Of a stretch of DNA of 64,000 nt, positions 1 through 10,912 are shown one piece after another. Under the pieces are notes generated by a model that saw nothing but the letters and a program-made list of their open reading frames with translations, was not told the DNA's origin and ran no database searches. Source of the DNA: Phascolarctos cinereus (taxonomy: Eukaryota > Chordata > Mammalia > Diprotodontia > Phascolarctidae). The position numbers were made by a program, and so were the translations under genes. The stretch is from the NCBI RefSeq assembly GCF_002099425.1, contig NW_018344214.1, positions 3,026,001-3,090,000 on the forward strand, read 5' to 3'. How positions within the stretch are numbered: the stretch's first letter is position 1; every line of letters starts with the position of its first letter.

Positions 1-344
1 GCCAGCCTTATTTACAGCATAATTTCTAGGCCAATCACATCATGAACAGATCAGCATCATGGCTCACCTGACCAGAGTCAGGGAGACAGAAAGACCCTAA
101 CCTCTTGTTAGAAAGGACACACAGGTTTGAGGGTTTGAGAATTCCCCTCAATGTTTTGCAGGCACAGTTTGGCAAGATGAAATATCCCACTGCCTCCATT
201 CATACTAGTTTCATCTAAAGCCAGAAAATGTAAAGTTAGCCCATCAAGGAGATTTCTATTGTACTCACATGAGAACTCGTTCCTAAATAAGCACAAAGTA
301 ATCTACTGTGGGGCATCTGGTAATATTAAGTCATGGGAACAGGC

Positions 345-540
345 AACTATGGGAAATAGAAAAAGAAAAGCCACTGGATTTAGAGTCAGAGGACCTGGAT
401 TCAAATCCCGGGTCTGCCACTTACTGCCTGTGTGAACTTGGATATGTCTTTGAACCTTTCTGGGTTTCAGCTTCCTCCTCTGTAAAATTAGATTGGGCTG
501 GTGGCTTCTAAGATTTCTTCCAGCTCTAGATATGTGTATC
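345..540 (+). repeat. MIR/CORE-SINE copy
   Basis: The tRNA-like head (GAGTCAGAGGACCTGGATTC AAATCC), GCCACTTACTGCCTGTGTGA and the CCTCTGTAAAATTAGATTGG core are in the expected order. The copy is decayed. Confidence 0.7.
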
Positions 541-664
541 TGATTTTTATCTGGAAAGCTTTCTTCCCTGGGAGTGTCCTTAGAGCTTGAAAATTCAAAA
601 TCCCCAAGTCAAAATAACCAATAGGGAAGCTACACAAAAATCTTTGTTCTTTGAGATCAATAGA

Positions 665-785
665 GCCCATTAGAATGGAAACTCTGAAGAAGGATCCACT
701 TTGTTTTTGTCTTTTTATCCTCTAGTACCCAGCACAGTGCCTGGCACATAGCAGATGCCTAATAAATGCTTCTTGAATTGAAATG
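665..785 (+). repeat. L2 LINE 3' end
   Basis: It shows the L2 terminal signature: CCCAGCACAGTGCCTGGCACATAG followed by AATAAATGCTTCTTGAATTG. Confidence 0.7.
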
Positions 786-2237
786 AAGAAAAGTACACCC
801 AAATCTTCCACTGTCCCTTTAGCATCCTTTCCAATGGCAGGGAGTATTTCTATGTTTGTTTTCTATTTTATGGTAGTTTAAATGATTTCATGATGAGTGT
901 TTGGTATCTAGGTTCTATCTTGGTGGCTAAAATCTTGATTTAGGTGACTTTCCATGTGCTATCCTAGCAGAACCAAGACACTACCTGTGCAAATTTTGAC
1001 TGTCCAACCGCCTTCAAGTGTCCACAGCACAGGTTTCCATGTTCTTTTCCCACCTGTGCTCATATGCCATCTGTTAAAACCTGGGATAGGAAATGCAAAG
1101 GACTGGGGCAAGATCTCAGCGCAAGAAGAGGCCACTTAAAGGCTCAGGTAAAGGCTGCTACATTTAATGTCATTTTTCTTCTATTTGTTTTTCTGATTCT
1201 TCTTTTTTCCTGGTTCTAGTAAAATTCTCTTCCGCCAAGTAATGAGAGAAAATAATCAAGTAAGGATTACCTACACTCCTCTGTAAGTACAAACAACAGT
1301 GTCATGTGGAAATAAAAATGGGAACTCTCCAGAATCCAGAGCAATTGATCATGGAAATATAGATTTGTGCACATGGAGAGGTGTTTTTTTTTAATCATTG
1401 TAATATTCACATACCAACTGAAAAGCATCAGGAACTTTAGTCCTAGGAAAGACAGCTGTTATTAAGGGGAAAAAAAAAACATGGGTCCCAAGAAGGATGT
1501 AGTGATTTGATCTCAGAACTTGAGGTAAACTGTGTTTTGGGAGGATAGAGAGTAGCAGGAAATTCTGTGGTACTAGACTCTTCATTCTGATGGCTTGGCT
1601 AGTTGGAGAAAAGAAACTATGAATGAATTAGAATAAGGTAGCCACACCCCAGACACCTCAGAATATCCGTGATTTGATCAGGTTAGGCCCTCCCTCCCCA
1701 GATGCAGATGGTTCCCACCCCCACCCACCCCATGCTGCAACAAACTTTACCTAGCCTGATCCTTAAATGACAGACACATGAATCCATCCCTGGGTCCATA
1801 CTCATTAGCTTGAAACCCAGAGATATTAAATTAAATACCCAAGACAAGAAGAAGAGAGAGCTTCTGCTTGTGCCTGATGGTACAATACTAACAGATGGAA
1901 AGCAAGCCCACTTGTGCCTTAGTTCACTTGTGCCTCCTCTGTCTAGATAAATGTTCTTCAAATTGGAAAGAGTAGAAGAAACACTTAAGGGAAATGAAAC
2001 CCAAGAGAGGTCAGGAGCTAAGAAGAAAGAGCGAAGTTTATCTAAATGAGTTTATATCACTTGGCATAGCACAGTTCCAAGTCAGGATACTGAGAAAAAT
2101 TAAAGAGCTGATTTAGAAGAGTGTATGAAATCTTTGCATTACTGTGGAGAATGAGAAAGGTGCTCAGGAGGCACTCCAAAGGGGAAAAATCCAAAAATCC
2201 TAGATCAGTGATCTTTGCACTAATATCCTGCAAACAT
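786..2237. other. Unassigned non-coding stretch
   Basis: No exon, RNA gene or clear repeat was recognised. Open frames here are under 100 codons and unrelated to known proteins. Confidence 0.5.
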
Positions 2238-2335
2238 TCCCCTCTCTTGGCCTCAGTTTCCTCATCTGTACATTGAGGGGGTCAGATTAGATGAGCTGTA
2301 AGAGGTTATCGCTTTCCCAGCTCCAATAATCCATA
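2238..2335 (+). repeat. MIR fragment
   Basis: The core CCTCAGTTTCCTCATCTGTA is followed by a GGTCAGATTAGATGAGCT-type segment. Confidence 0.65.
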
Positions 2336-3120
2336 AATATCTATTCATCATGATGACTCTAAGTCACCAAGAAAATGTTCTGATATGTTTCCTATATTTT
2401 GTATAAAGCAGGTAGCATAAAGCACACTTCAGAAATATTTCCATACAAAGTGGATAGAAGCCATGGAAGTTTATCAGCTAACGCGATAATCTGCAATGCT
2501 AGGAAAGACTCCCTTCTAAGGACCATCTCATTCCCTGATGATACTCATGAGAAGAAGCCAGTCTGCCTATTGAATAACACCCAGAGAGCAGAGGAGAAGC
2601 CACAGAGGCAGCATTGAGATGAGACACCAGTTTGAGGTAGTCTGAGTCCAGGCAGAAAGTTGAAATTAGAATGAAAGATGACCTGGATGAAATTCTACCA
2701 GGAGCAGAAGAAGATGTTCCAGCTAGAGCCTGTCCAGGTTAAAAGGAACCAGTATGTCACAGTGGAAACCTAATGATGGGTCATCCAAGAAATGTCATTT
2801 TAAAAGTTAGTGCATGTTACAGCAGGTAAGGCATGAACATGCCATGTGACAGCCCCAAGATGCCATCTCTGAATTAGGGAGGTTTGTGATGAACCTCCTA
2901 ACATTGCAGTTATCAAAGGACACCTCTTTGACATCTGGCTGTTCTGAAGAAGGGAGAGATCATCTACCAGGTTCTACTCCTCAGCTCCAGCCAGAAGAAT
3001 AGGTATGAGAATGAAGGAAGCAATGAGTCATGACAGACTCAAAGAGAAGGAACTCTACTGGTTGGGGCACATACACGCATATATCAGGGGAGTAGTGGAG
3101 GTTTCTTCACTAAGAGCTCC
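2336..3120. other. Unassigned non-coding stretch
   Basis: The sequence looks unique or heavily decayed. A 72-codon open frame at 2,399-2,617 (+) has no recognisable relatives and no splice context. Confidence 0.45.
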
Positions 3121-3129
3121 TCTTTAACG

Positions 3130-3360
3130 CTGAAGAAATCACAGGTCTGTCAAATACAAGCATGACTTTCATTAGTATAGAGGAAGCTGCCAGTGAGGAA
3201 ACTCCCAGAGCAAGTTGACATCCACTTTACCACCTGTAGTCTTAGAGAGCTGTTGGGGCAATAAGGGGGTAAGTGACTTGCCCAAGGTCACACAGCCAGG
3301 ATATGTTAAAGGCAGGAGCTGACCCAAAGCTTCTTGACTTCAAGGCCAGCCCTTTCACTC
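3130..3360 (-). repeat. Marsupial CORE-SINE copy
   Basis: The complement-strand signature AAGTGACTTGCCCAAGGTCA CACAGCC is preceded by the TTCATTAGTATAG...GAGGAAACTCCC segment. A second copy of the same type is at 7,978-8,205. Confidence 0.65.
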
Positions 3361-3937
3361 GGGACAAACTGGAAAGGCTTTGAGCTTGGCCTTACCAAGG
3401 ATGGTGTGTCTACATATCTGGACTGGCCTGGCTGAGGTTCAGTCTCAGAACTGGACTGGCTACAGGGGGATGACTTTCTAGCCATGGCAGCTCTCAAAGA
3501 CCCTCTCCTCAGTAACAGAGGGAAGGTGCTCTGGGTTGGTGGGACAGAGTGGTTGGCACTCCCCACCAGTGAGCTCCAAGCTCCCTGAAGCTTGTCCAGG
3601 ATTTTACCCAAGCCCTTCCTCTCCTCCTCACCCCTACTCACTGCCTTAAAGCCCAGAAGGCTTGGTTCTCCAACAGACAATTCTTGTTTGTTGACCCCAG
3701 AGGGTCTTTCACAAATATTTTGTATACTTTGAACAACTTTTTGGCATATAGAGCATTGAAGGCCACATTCTCAGGGAGGCCCAGGAGAGGGGAAAGAGAC
3801 TCAGTGTTTGGAAGATGAATGCTGCAGTCCTCCTACTGTTTGGGCTGTTCTGGCAGAAAGGAAGTCAGAGCTGAGCACAGCCAGAAAACCCAAAAGCCTT
3901 CAGCCTGCCTGATCCTGCTCAGCTTTCCTGGCAGAAT

Positions 3938-4157
3938 GTGTGCATGTGTGTGTATGTGTGTGTATGTGTTTGTGTGATTGCACGTGTGTGTATATGTGTG
4001 TGTGTATTTGTGTGTGTATGTATATATGTATGTATGCATGTGCATATATGTATATGTGTGTATGTATGTGTATACGTGTATTGTGTGTATGTGTTCATGT
4101 GCATGTGTGTATACACTTGTGTAGATGCATATGTGTATTATGTGTGTGTGAATGTGA

Positions 4158-4191
<34 letters not shown>

Positions 4192-4192
4192 A
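3938..4192. repeat. TG/TATG-rich microsatellite
   Basis: About 250 bases of imperfect (TG)n and (TATG)n ending in a purer (TG)n run near 4,160-4,190. It produces spurious Cys/Val- and His/Thr-rich open frames on both strands. Confidence 0.95.
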
Positions 4193-4204
4193 TAAAGTGA
4201 CAGG

Positions 4205-4275
4205 CAATCAGCAAGCATTCATGAAATACTTTCTGTGTGCCAGACACCCAGACACTGTGCTGGACACTGTCCTGT
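4205..4275 (-). repeat. L2 LINE 3' end fragment
   Basis: CAAGCATTCATGAAATACTT and GTGCCAGACACCCAGACACT are the reverse complement of the L2 terminus. Confidence 0.55.
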
Positions 4276-4396
4276 TCCCTACCCAGGATTCTATGAAACG
4301 TTTAGAAAGCTATTCCGATTGCTTTCGTTAATCCTCTACATCTTACCTTGCAGTGAACGCCATGACTGAAAACCTGCTGACCATCTGGCTATTGTT

Positions 4397-6344
4397 TTAA
4401 TAATAACACATGGGAGAAAGGAGGGTCCAAGGGATGGGGAGGAAGACTCCAGTCCAGTTCCAGCTTTGCTTCCCTCTCAGGGGCTGAGCTGGTGAGTCTG
4501 TCTGTGCAAGATGGTGAGGCTTCTCCCAGTTTACCGCTGAGATGAGGGAGTCTAAGAAAGGATAAGACATGAATTGCCTGAGGAGAGATGTTGCTTTCCA
4601 CAGTGGAAATGCTATTTTGATATTCAGGTGAGGAGAGTAAGCATTCCCTCTGCTATGTAACAGAAGCAGAGGACTTCTGTGTGGTCTGGAGCCTCCAAGC
4701 TCCCTGGCAGCTGGCCTCCTGATCAGGGGCAGTCCAGTGATGGCCACTGGGCCCCATCTCTCCAATGAGACACACACCAGGATGTCCTCAAGTTGGCCTG
4801 CAGGGTACTGCACAAGGTCAGTCCCTTGCACCAACTGCTGCTGATGCTGGGTTGAGAAGTCTTGCAATTTACTATAAACATCTATAACTACTGATGGTCC
4901 CTGCTGTTGGATTGGCCAACGGGAAGAATAGATCCCTGGAAGCTGATGACCTTCCAGGGGAGTGGGCTTTTGGCCAAAGCATGGTGGCGTTGTCCTCTGG
5001 GCCTGCTGTGGGCTGGAAAATGGAGTCATTCCCAATCTAGCATGTCCCCTTGAGGGTAGTCAGCCAACCTTGAAGAAATTTGTCAGCTAGTCTCATGGTT
5101 TGGCTGAGCTCTCTGTTTGAAATTGTGATTCTACCTCCATAGGCTCTCCTAGGGTCAGAGAGTCCACACTATATCTGGACTTGGTACCCTGATGAGGACC
5201 TTGATGAGCACCAGGGAATGAGATCCCTACAGGCTCTGGATCCTGCCACTGAATACTGTGCACATATGTCTGGAACTGAACTGGCTGAACAGAAGCATCA
5301 CACCCAGAAATGTGCTGGGTCTCCTTCTCAAAACCTACTTTTTCCAAAGAAAGAGATGCTGTGCATTTCAGTGGAAATATTGTGGTGGAACTGTCTAAAC
5401 TTGGTTCCAGGGGATGCCAGCTGGTCTGATGTGAGGAAAAGGGCATGGGGTTTGGTTGGCCAGATGCTGCTTGTATCTTAGGGGTGGACATGGAGTTTAG
5501 GCACATTCCAAAAGTCAAAGGACCCTCATGGCTCTATACATCTATCTGCTGGGGTAAGTCTGGTATGATTTCCTGCAATCCAGGTGGTAAATGGACAATT
5601 GTATCAGGGCCCAGAGAATGCCAGTAGTGTTCCTGAGGATGGCCTGCATCCTTCTCTTTGGTGGGGTTCATAAATAAGTACTGAAGTGGGTTCATTGGAG
5701 TGGTTTGATGGGAAGCTCCCATCAGTAGAGCCTGTTGCCTTAGGGACTGTAAAGATGTCGTGATGTTCAGTGGTGGAAAGTCTACATACTTTCTATTCTC
5801 TGATGGGAGTGTCACCTCATCCATGAAGGGGGTCACTCCTTGCTGGAGTCTTCCCCGGAAGCTTGAGGACCCCACTCACTTCACTGAGAACATGTTTTCT
5901 TCCCACTTCTGTAATTTGAGGTCATCAACATCCAGGTTCTGGATGGTTTTGCAGATGTCACTCAGTCCCGTTTTCTTCAAATAATGTCTCAATGATGGTC
6001 AAAAGGAATCCATCTCATCTTTGATGATCTTCCCACTCTTGTCATTGGCACACCATTCCCTGGGGGCTTGCTTAACATCTGTAAAGGGGAATGAGGATGC
6101 AGGAACAGTCAGCGAAATGTATGCAGATTTATCTTGCTGCATCATGGCTCCCACGAGGGAATTGGGGTTGGCTGAGTCATGGTCAAGAAAAGCTTCTTTC
6201 TTTGCCTTGAACCCCTTCCTTGGAGGGAGAGAGCTGAGGAAGCCTGGGTGGTTGTTCTCATACAGTCCAGCCTCCCCCGTGGCAAAGTTAAAGGGCAGCG
6301 ATGAGGTGGCCCACTTGTGCAGGTGATCCTCACCTTCTTCATTC
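4397..6344 (-). pseudogene. AHR: AHR-family exon 10: C-terminal transactivation domain, several stops
   Basis: A long exon follows a TTTCAG acceptor at 6,345. It starts NEEGEDHLHKW, then LPFNFATGEAGLYE and NSLVGAMMQQDKSAY, matching human AHR DEEGTEHLRKR, LPFMFTTGEAVLYE and SSLLAAMMQQDESIY. Later blocks include SDICKTIQNLDVDDL (human DLYSIMKNLGIDFED), a Gln-rich stretch near 4,805-4,930 and YPAGQLEDILVC (human YPTTSSLEDFVTC). One reading frame carries all of these from 6,343 to about 4,770 without a frameshift. In-frame stops lie at 5,999-6,001, 5,876-5,878, 5,534-5,536, 5,093-5,095, 5,087-5,089 and 5,060-5,062. The last two flank a poorly conserved stretch. The frame stays open to 4,397, but the true exon end and any exon 11 are not located. 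Confidence 0.86.
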
Positions 6345-6425
6345 CTGAAATGGTGCAGAGGCAGGAAAAAATCACAGGGTTAGAAGCTATGTCTCCACCA
6401 GCTGCATTTAAAAATGGGTCTTCTT

Positions 6426-6568
6426 GGGGCAGCTAGGTGGTACAGTGGATAGAGCACTGGCCCTGAAGTCAGGAGGACCTGAGTTCAAATCCATTCTCAG
6501 ACCAGATACTTGACACTAGCTGTGTGACCCTAGGCAAGTCACTTAACCCCAATTGCCTTGCAAAAAAA
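6426..6568 (+). mobile_element. tRNA-derived marsupial SINE in intron 9
   Basis: A near-complete copy from GGGGCAGCTAGGTGG through GAGTTCAAATCC to an A-rich tail. The flanks AAAATGGGTCTTCT and AAAATGGACCTTCT look like an aged target-site duplication. It lies about 80 bases upstream of the exon 10 acceptor and is antisense to the AHR-family gene. Confidence 0.85.
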
Positions 6569-7159
6569 TGGACCTTCTCCTTATCATTTTGATTTGCAGT
6601 TAGTATCTCAACAGCCCATCCAGCTAGAATCTTTTGACCAAGTGGACATTTTTGTTTTGTTTTGCCATTTCTAATGGTCATTTAGTGAACATAGGAACTG
6701 CCAAGTCTTATTCATAAGCACTGAAGACAAATGCTTTCAAACTGAAATACCCATTTCAATCACTAGGAAACAATAACGTTTGCTTTGAGGGCGAAAGAAA
6801 TGGAATCCTCTCATGCCATTCTGCTGCTACCAACCTTCTGACTAAGCGGGGACAACCTTCCCTGCCTCCCCCCACCACCCTGCAGGCTACATGAGCTCAG
6901 ATTTATGGCTCTCATTCCCCTCCATAGTATTTTCTCATGCTGCGCATGCTCTTCTGTTATCCTGGACGAGAGAGGTACAAAGTGGGAGAGCTTCTGGCAG
7001 TTCTCTGCGTATCAGGGGAGTTACATCGACTGAAGAACAGCAGCTATGATACAAGAAGGAAACAAGGGAAAGAAAAGGTGCTGGTCCTTGTGCTAAACGG
7101 TTAAGGAGAGAAAACCATCATTTACTTTTGATCCTTGCATTTTTCTCCTGATGGGAAGC

Positions 7160-7380
7160 TGCGCTGCTCTTTGAGATTCTGGACTTTTTGTTTTTGTATT
7201 CCCAAACCCCAGCTCATAGGAAGCGTTCAGTAGAGACTTGTTGATTTATTTATTAGCTGACTGTCCAAACTCATAGATTGTAAGGTCCTTGAAAGCAAAC
7301 ACTACACCGTTTCTGTCTCTGTATCTCCATGCTTAGCACAGTTAGCACACTCGTAACAAGTGGCTAATGGACACTTGTTT
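7160..7380 (+). repeat. Two L2 LINE 3' ends in tandem
   Basis: Both have the TAAGGTCCTTGAAAGCAA / CTTAGCACAGTTAGCACA type signature, with a TTGTTGATTTATTTATTAG break between them. Confidence 0.55.
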
Positions 7381-7809
7381 GGAATGGTCCCAAATTAGGA
7401 TATTCTTAAAGGACATCAGTGGTACAGAAACTGGAAAAAGTGTTTACATGTTTCAAGGGCTGCATGACACACTTCATATTGAAGGCATTCATCAAATGCT
7501 TCCTGAGTAATTGTTCTGTTATTTCATCACTATGGAGATGCCCTCCACCAATGCAGATCTTAACCCTTGAGTGCCCGATGAAGTGGTTTTCATGAGTCAC
7601 TAGGGTCCAAAAAAAAAAAAAAGACCACTAGCTGGTAGCAGCTTTCTAGTGATGAGCCTCTCTGCACTTGGCCTGTCTGGTTCTCAGACAGAACACATGC
7701 TGCACATCCCCAAGTTTTGGGTGCTCACAACTTTTCCAGACTTTTTGGACCTCATTCTCCATTGAGATTAGCCTTTGAGAACCCAAAGTCACCTCTAGGC
7801 CGTGATGAG

Positions 7810-8345
7810 AAATCAACCAACTGGCATGTCTTAAATACTTGCTTAGGCTAGGCACTTTGCTAGGCACCAGGGATGTGAAGACAAAGATGGAACAGTCCCT
7901 GTCTTCAGCGGGCTTCAATTCTACTGGAGAAGATAATGTGTATATACATAGGGATATAAAACAGACTGTAAGGACAGGGACTGCAGCTATGATTTCATTG
8001 GCATAGAGAACTCCCAGGTGAGGAAATTCACTCTACTAGTCCAGGCAGGCACCTTCTATGTAATTTTAGGTCTTGGAGAGCTGCCTGGGACGCTGAGAAG
8101 TTAAGTGACTTGCCCAGGGTCACACAGTAGCATGTGTCAAAGATCGGACTTAAACTCCCATGTTGGCACTGAGCCTGACTCTCTGTGTCATGCTGCCCCT
8201 TATATACAGGCTATATACAAAATTAATTGAAAGTGATTTGGGGAAGAAAGACACTAGCAGTAGGGAGATCAGGAAAGATTGCAAGTACAGTTTGGAGCAG
8301 AATATCAGTGAAGTTTTACAAACTTATTCCTGGTCTTAAAAAAAT
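7810..8345 (-). repeat. L2 LINE, interrupted by a SINE
   Basis: The reverse complement of the L2 3' end (GCTAGGCACTTTGCTAGGCA, then CAGTCCCTGTCTTCAGCGGG) resumes after the inserted element at 7,978-8,205. Confidence 0.6.
7978..8205 (-). repeat. CORE-SINE inserted in L2
   Basis: Its ATTTCATTGGCATAGAGAAC and AAGTGACTTGCCCAGGGTCA segments match the copy at 3,130-3,360. Confidence 0.65.
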
Positions 8346-8754
8346 AAAGATCTGGTGTTTGGGTCAAAGGTACCTTCCTTCAGTGCTAGACTGAGCAATG
8401 CGATTGAGAATCACTAACCTTGCCCTTGAGGAGATCAATGATTCACTTCCTTGAAGTGAAGATCTATGAGGGGGAAGGGATGGCAGTGCTAGACCAGGTT
8501 AGGGGGGTTGTTGTGTATGTAATCAGGTATCTGTACCCTGACAGTGGCTGACAGTGGCTGTCTCTTCTGTGATCACATGGCTTGTCCTTCACAATGTACA
8601 AGGCCAATATTGATTGACTGTCTAGGGACACCTGATATAAAGGCATTCATTCAGGAAGCCAGAAGCTAACACATGGAGGCTAGAGTAATTTGGAGCCATT
8701 TCTGAATCTGAAATGGAAAGAAATAATAATTGGGAACTTAGAAATAGCAGCCAG

Positions 8755-8890
8755 AAACATCAAATTAGGAATCAGAAGACCTAGGTATGAATCCTGGCTC
8801 TTCCCCTTACAAGTTGTCTGATGTTGGGCAAGTCACTGGACCTTTCTGATCCTTAATTTCTTCCTCTGTAAAATGGGATGGGGAGTTGGA
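8755..8890 (+). repeat. MIR copy
   Basis: It has the GGGCAAGTCACTGGACC core and the CTTCCTCTGTAAAATGGGAT segment. Confidence 0.7.
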
Positions 8891-9840
8891 ATGCATCTAA
8901 GTTCCCATTCATTCCTATTCCCCCATTTCTTGGTGAAAGAGCCAGAACTGGCACTATTCCCTTACTCTCTTTGCATGTCCTTGGAGTTTGGCCTGATTGC
9001 CACCATTCAGCTGAGCTGTAGATTCCAAAGCATTGAGAGCCATGAAGCTCTCATTCATCCCTTTGGGATCTTCAAGAGTCTCAGAATGGTGCAGACCAGG
9101 ATCAATAAAAAACATTAACATAAAAACAATAAAAACATTAAGAGTGTTGCGTATATAAGTATACACACATGTTTCTAGTCTTCAAGTTCACTTGGTCAAA
9201 ACATGGCCCTAATGGGTTCCATATCACGTAATTCATCTACCTTTGTGTCAGTTCCAGGGAAGCATATGATGGGGAATAAAGGGCTGGCTTTCAGCTTCAA
9301 CCCTGCCTTTGATACTGACTTGCCTTGTGAGCAGGGCAAATCACCCAACTCTCTGAGCCTCAGGCAACTCTCTCAGACTTAGCTCCTGTCTTATTGGCAG
9401 GCTGTGGCCTGCCAATATATGTGCCTAGTAACTCTTTTTTTGCTCCCTAAGCACAAACTTCGCCATTCCTAACCACTCACTTCATGAATGTGAAGGGGAA
9501 CTGGGACAGCAGTTGTTCATAACGTAGTGGAAGACCAGTCCCATTACTCAGACAAAAAACCCCTAAGACCCTGGATACTACTGGTGGTGGGCTCAGTAGC
9601 ACCATGTTTACTCACAAGTGAGAGGATTTTTCCTTCATGATGAGAATCCCAGGGTCTCGATAGAAAGAATAGTGAAGTGGAACACAGGAGTTCTATGTCA
9701 GGAATCAGAACCATCCCTGTTTAATTATTGACCAATTGCTCACTCTCCTGGAGCCTTAGTCTCATCCTGTGTGCAATGCAGAGACATAAGGAGAAGCTAT
9801 GTCCACGGGTTATCTTTCACTACTTACTAATCAAGACTCA
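8891..9840. other. Intronic stretch with MIR remnants
   Basis: A weak MIR-like segment lies at about 9,280-9,400 and another at about 9,710-9,790. Otherwise nothing recognised. Confidence 0.45.
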
Positions 9841-9913
9841 CAACCCCTTTGGGCATGGGTGGGAAGGTGCTGTTGGGGCTGTTATGTCAGGAAAGCACCA
9901 CTCATGAGAGTAC

Positions 9914-10047
9914 CCTCTGCCGAGCAATGATGCAGTCTGGCTGGCCTCCTTTGTACATGAGCATGGCGTTGGCCTGGACCCAGAGCCAGCCAGCCTTCTT
10001 GTTGAGCAGCCTGAAGATGGTCATTCCACTCTCACCCATCTTTGTCA
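9914..10047 (-). pseudogene. AHR: AHR-family exon 9: end of PAS-B, 3' boundary damaged
   Basis: The exon opens with TG, which completes an ATG codon begun in exon 8, after a CCTCCTCCCACAG acceptor. It reads [17 protein letters not shown], then [16 protein letters not shown] and CIIARQR; human AHR has GESGMIVFRLLTKNNRW and DYIIVTQR. Alanine sits at the site of mouse Ala375/human Val381, which sets dioxin affinity in those receptors. After CAG AGG the bases run GTACTCTCATGAGTGG. Cutting at GTACTC ends two or more codons early and out of phase with exon 10, while reading on gives TGA at 9,902-9,904. A GTGAGT-like donor may have lost bases here. The 3' boundary given is therefore nominal. Confidence 0.87.
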
Positions 10048-10129
10048 CTGTGGGAGGAGGAGAGGTGAAGAAAGCATTCCTTAGTAAACTCAGCAAGTCA
10101 GCAGGTTGTACATGGTAACCTCAGATCCG

Positions 10130-10375
10130 ACAACTGTCAAGTCAAATCAACAAACCTTTATCAAGCAATTACTATGTACCAGGCACAGTGCTAGGCACCA
10201 GGGTTGCAAGGAAAGGCAAAAACACAGTCCCTGCCCTCTAAGATCTCATGTTCTGATTGGGATAAACAGTATTCAAACAACCAAGTGCATGCAAAATACA
10301 TACAGGATTAACTGAAGGCAATCTAGGAGGGAAGACACTATTCCTGGGAGTCAATGGGGATTGAAAGTGACCTCT
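10130..10375 (-). repeat. L2 LINE 3' end
   Basis: ACTATGTACCAGGCACAGTG and CACAGTCCCTGCCCTCTAAG are the reverse complement of the L2 terminus. Confidence 0.65.
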
Positions 10376-10469
10376 GGGAATTCAAAATATTTTACAGGCA
10401 CTTCTGGCTTGTTATTATGGAGCTCTCACACTCTAATTTTCTATAAAAAGAAAAAAATCATTAAAAGTG

Positions 10470-10556
10470 TGGTGCATATATATACACACATATGTACATA
10501 TGACATATGTGTGTATATGTGTGTATACATATATATATATATACATACATACATAA
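10470..10556. repeat. TA/CATA-rich simple repeat
   Basis: Alternating (TA)n, CACATA and (CATA)n. Confidence 0.85.
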
Positions 10557-10589
10557 ATTATATGATCTGCCTGCTTTTGCAAAAGTTGT

Positions 10590-10800
10590 CCTCCAATGGG
10601 GCAACTAAGTACATTGGAAAAGAGAATTTGGTTTGGAGTCAGCACATCTGAGTTCAAGTTCTAGGTATGATTTACTGCCTGGATGACCTTGGGAAAGTCA
10701 CTTCATCTTTCTAGGACTCAGTTTCCTCATCTGTAGAATGAGGGTTTTGGACCAGATAACTTCTGAAGCCCCTTCTAGCTCCAAGTCTATGAGATTATGA
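10590..10800 (+). repeat. MIR/CORE-SINE copy
   Basis: GGGGCAACTAAGTACATTGG head, GAGTTCAAGTT, CCTCATCTGTAGAATGAGGG and a CCTTCTAGCTCCAAGTCTAT end. Confidence 0.7.
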
Positions 10801-10912
10801 AATAAAAATACCTCATCATGGTATGGAAGTGACCCTTGGTCCTTGGAGGCTGTATCAGAAGAATGGAAGCTCTGGTGATTCCTGCAAAGTTGGTGTCATA
10901 GCTAGATCAGGC

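Noticed and set aside
3833-4207. Long Thr/His- and Cys/Val-rich open frames on both strands
   Set aside because: They are translations of the TG/TATG microsatellite.
4397-5035. 212-codon minus-strand frame as a stand-alone gene
   Set aside because: It is the 3' part of the AHR-family exon 10, in the same frame as the blocks upstream; the start codon is internal.
6424-6566. tRNA gene suggested by GAGTTCAAATCC (B-box-like)
   Set aside because: It is the tRNA-derived head of a SINE. The many similar copies lack a foldable tRNA.
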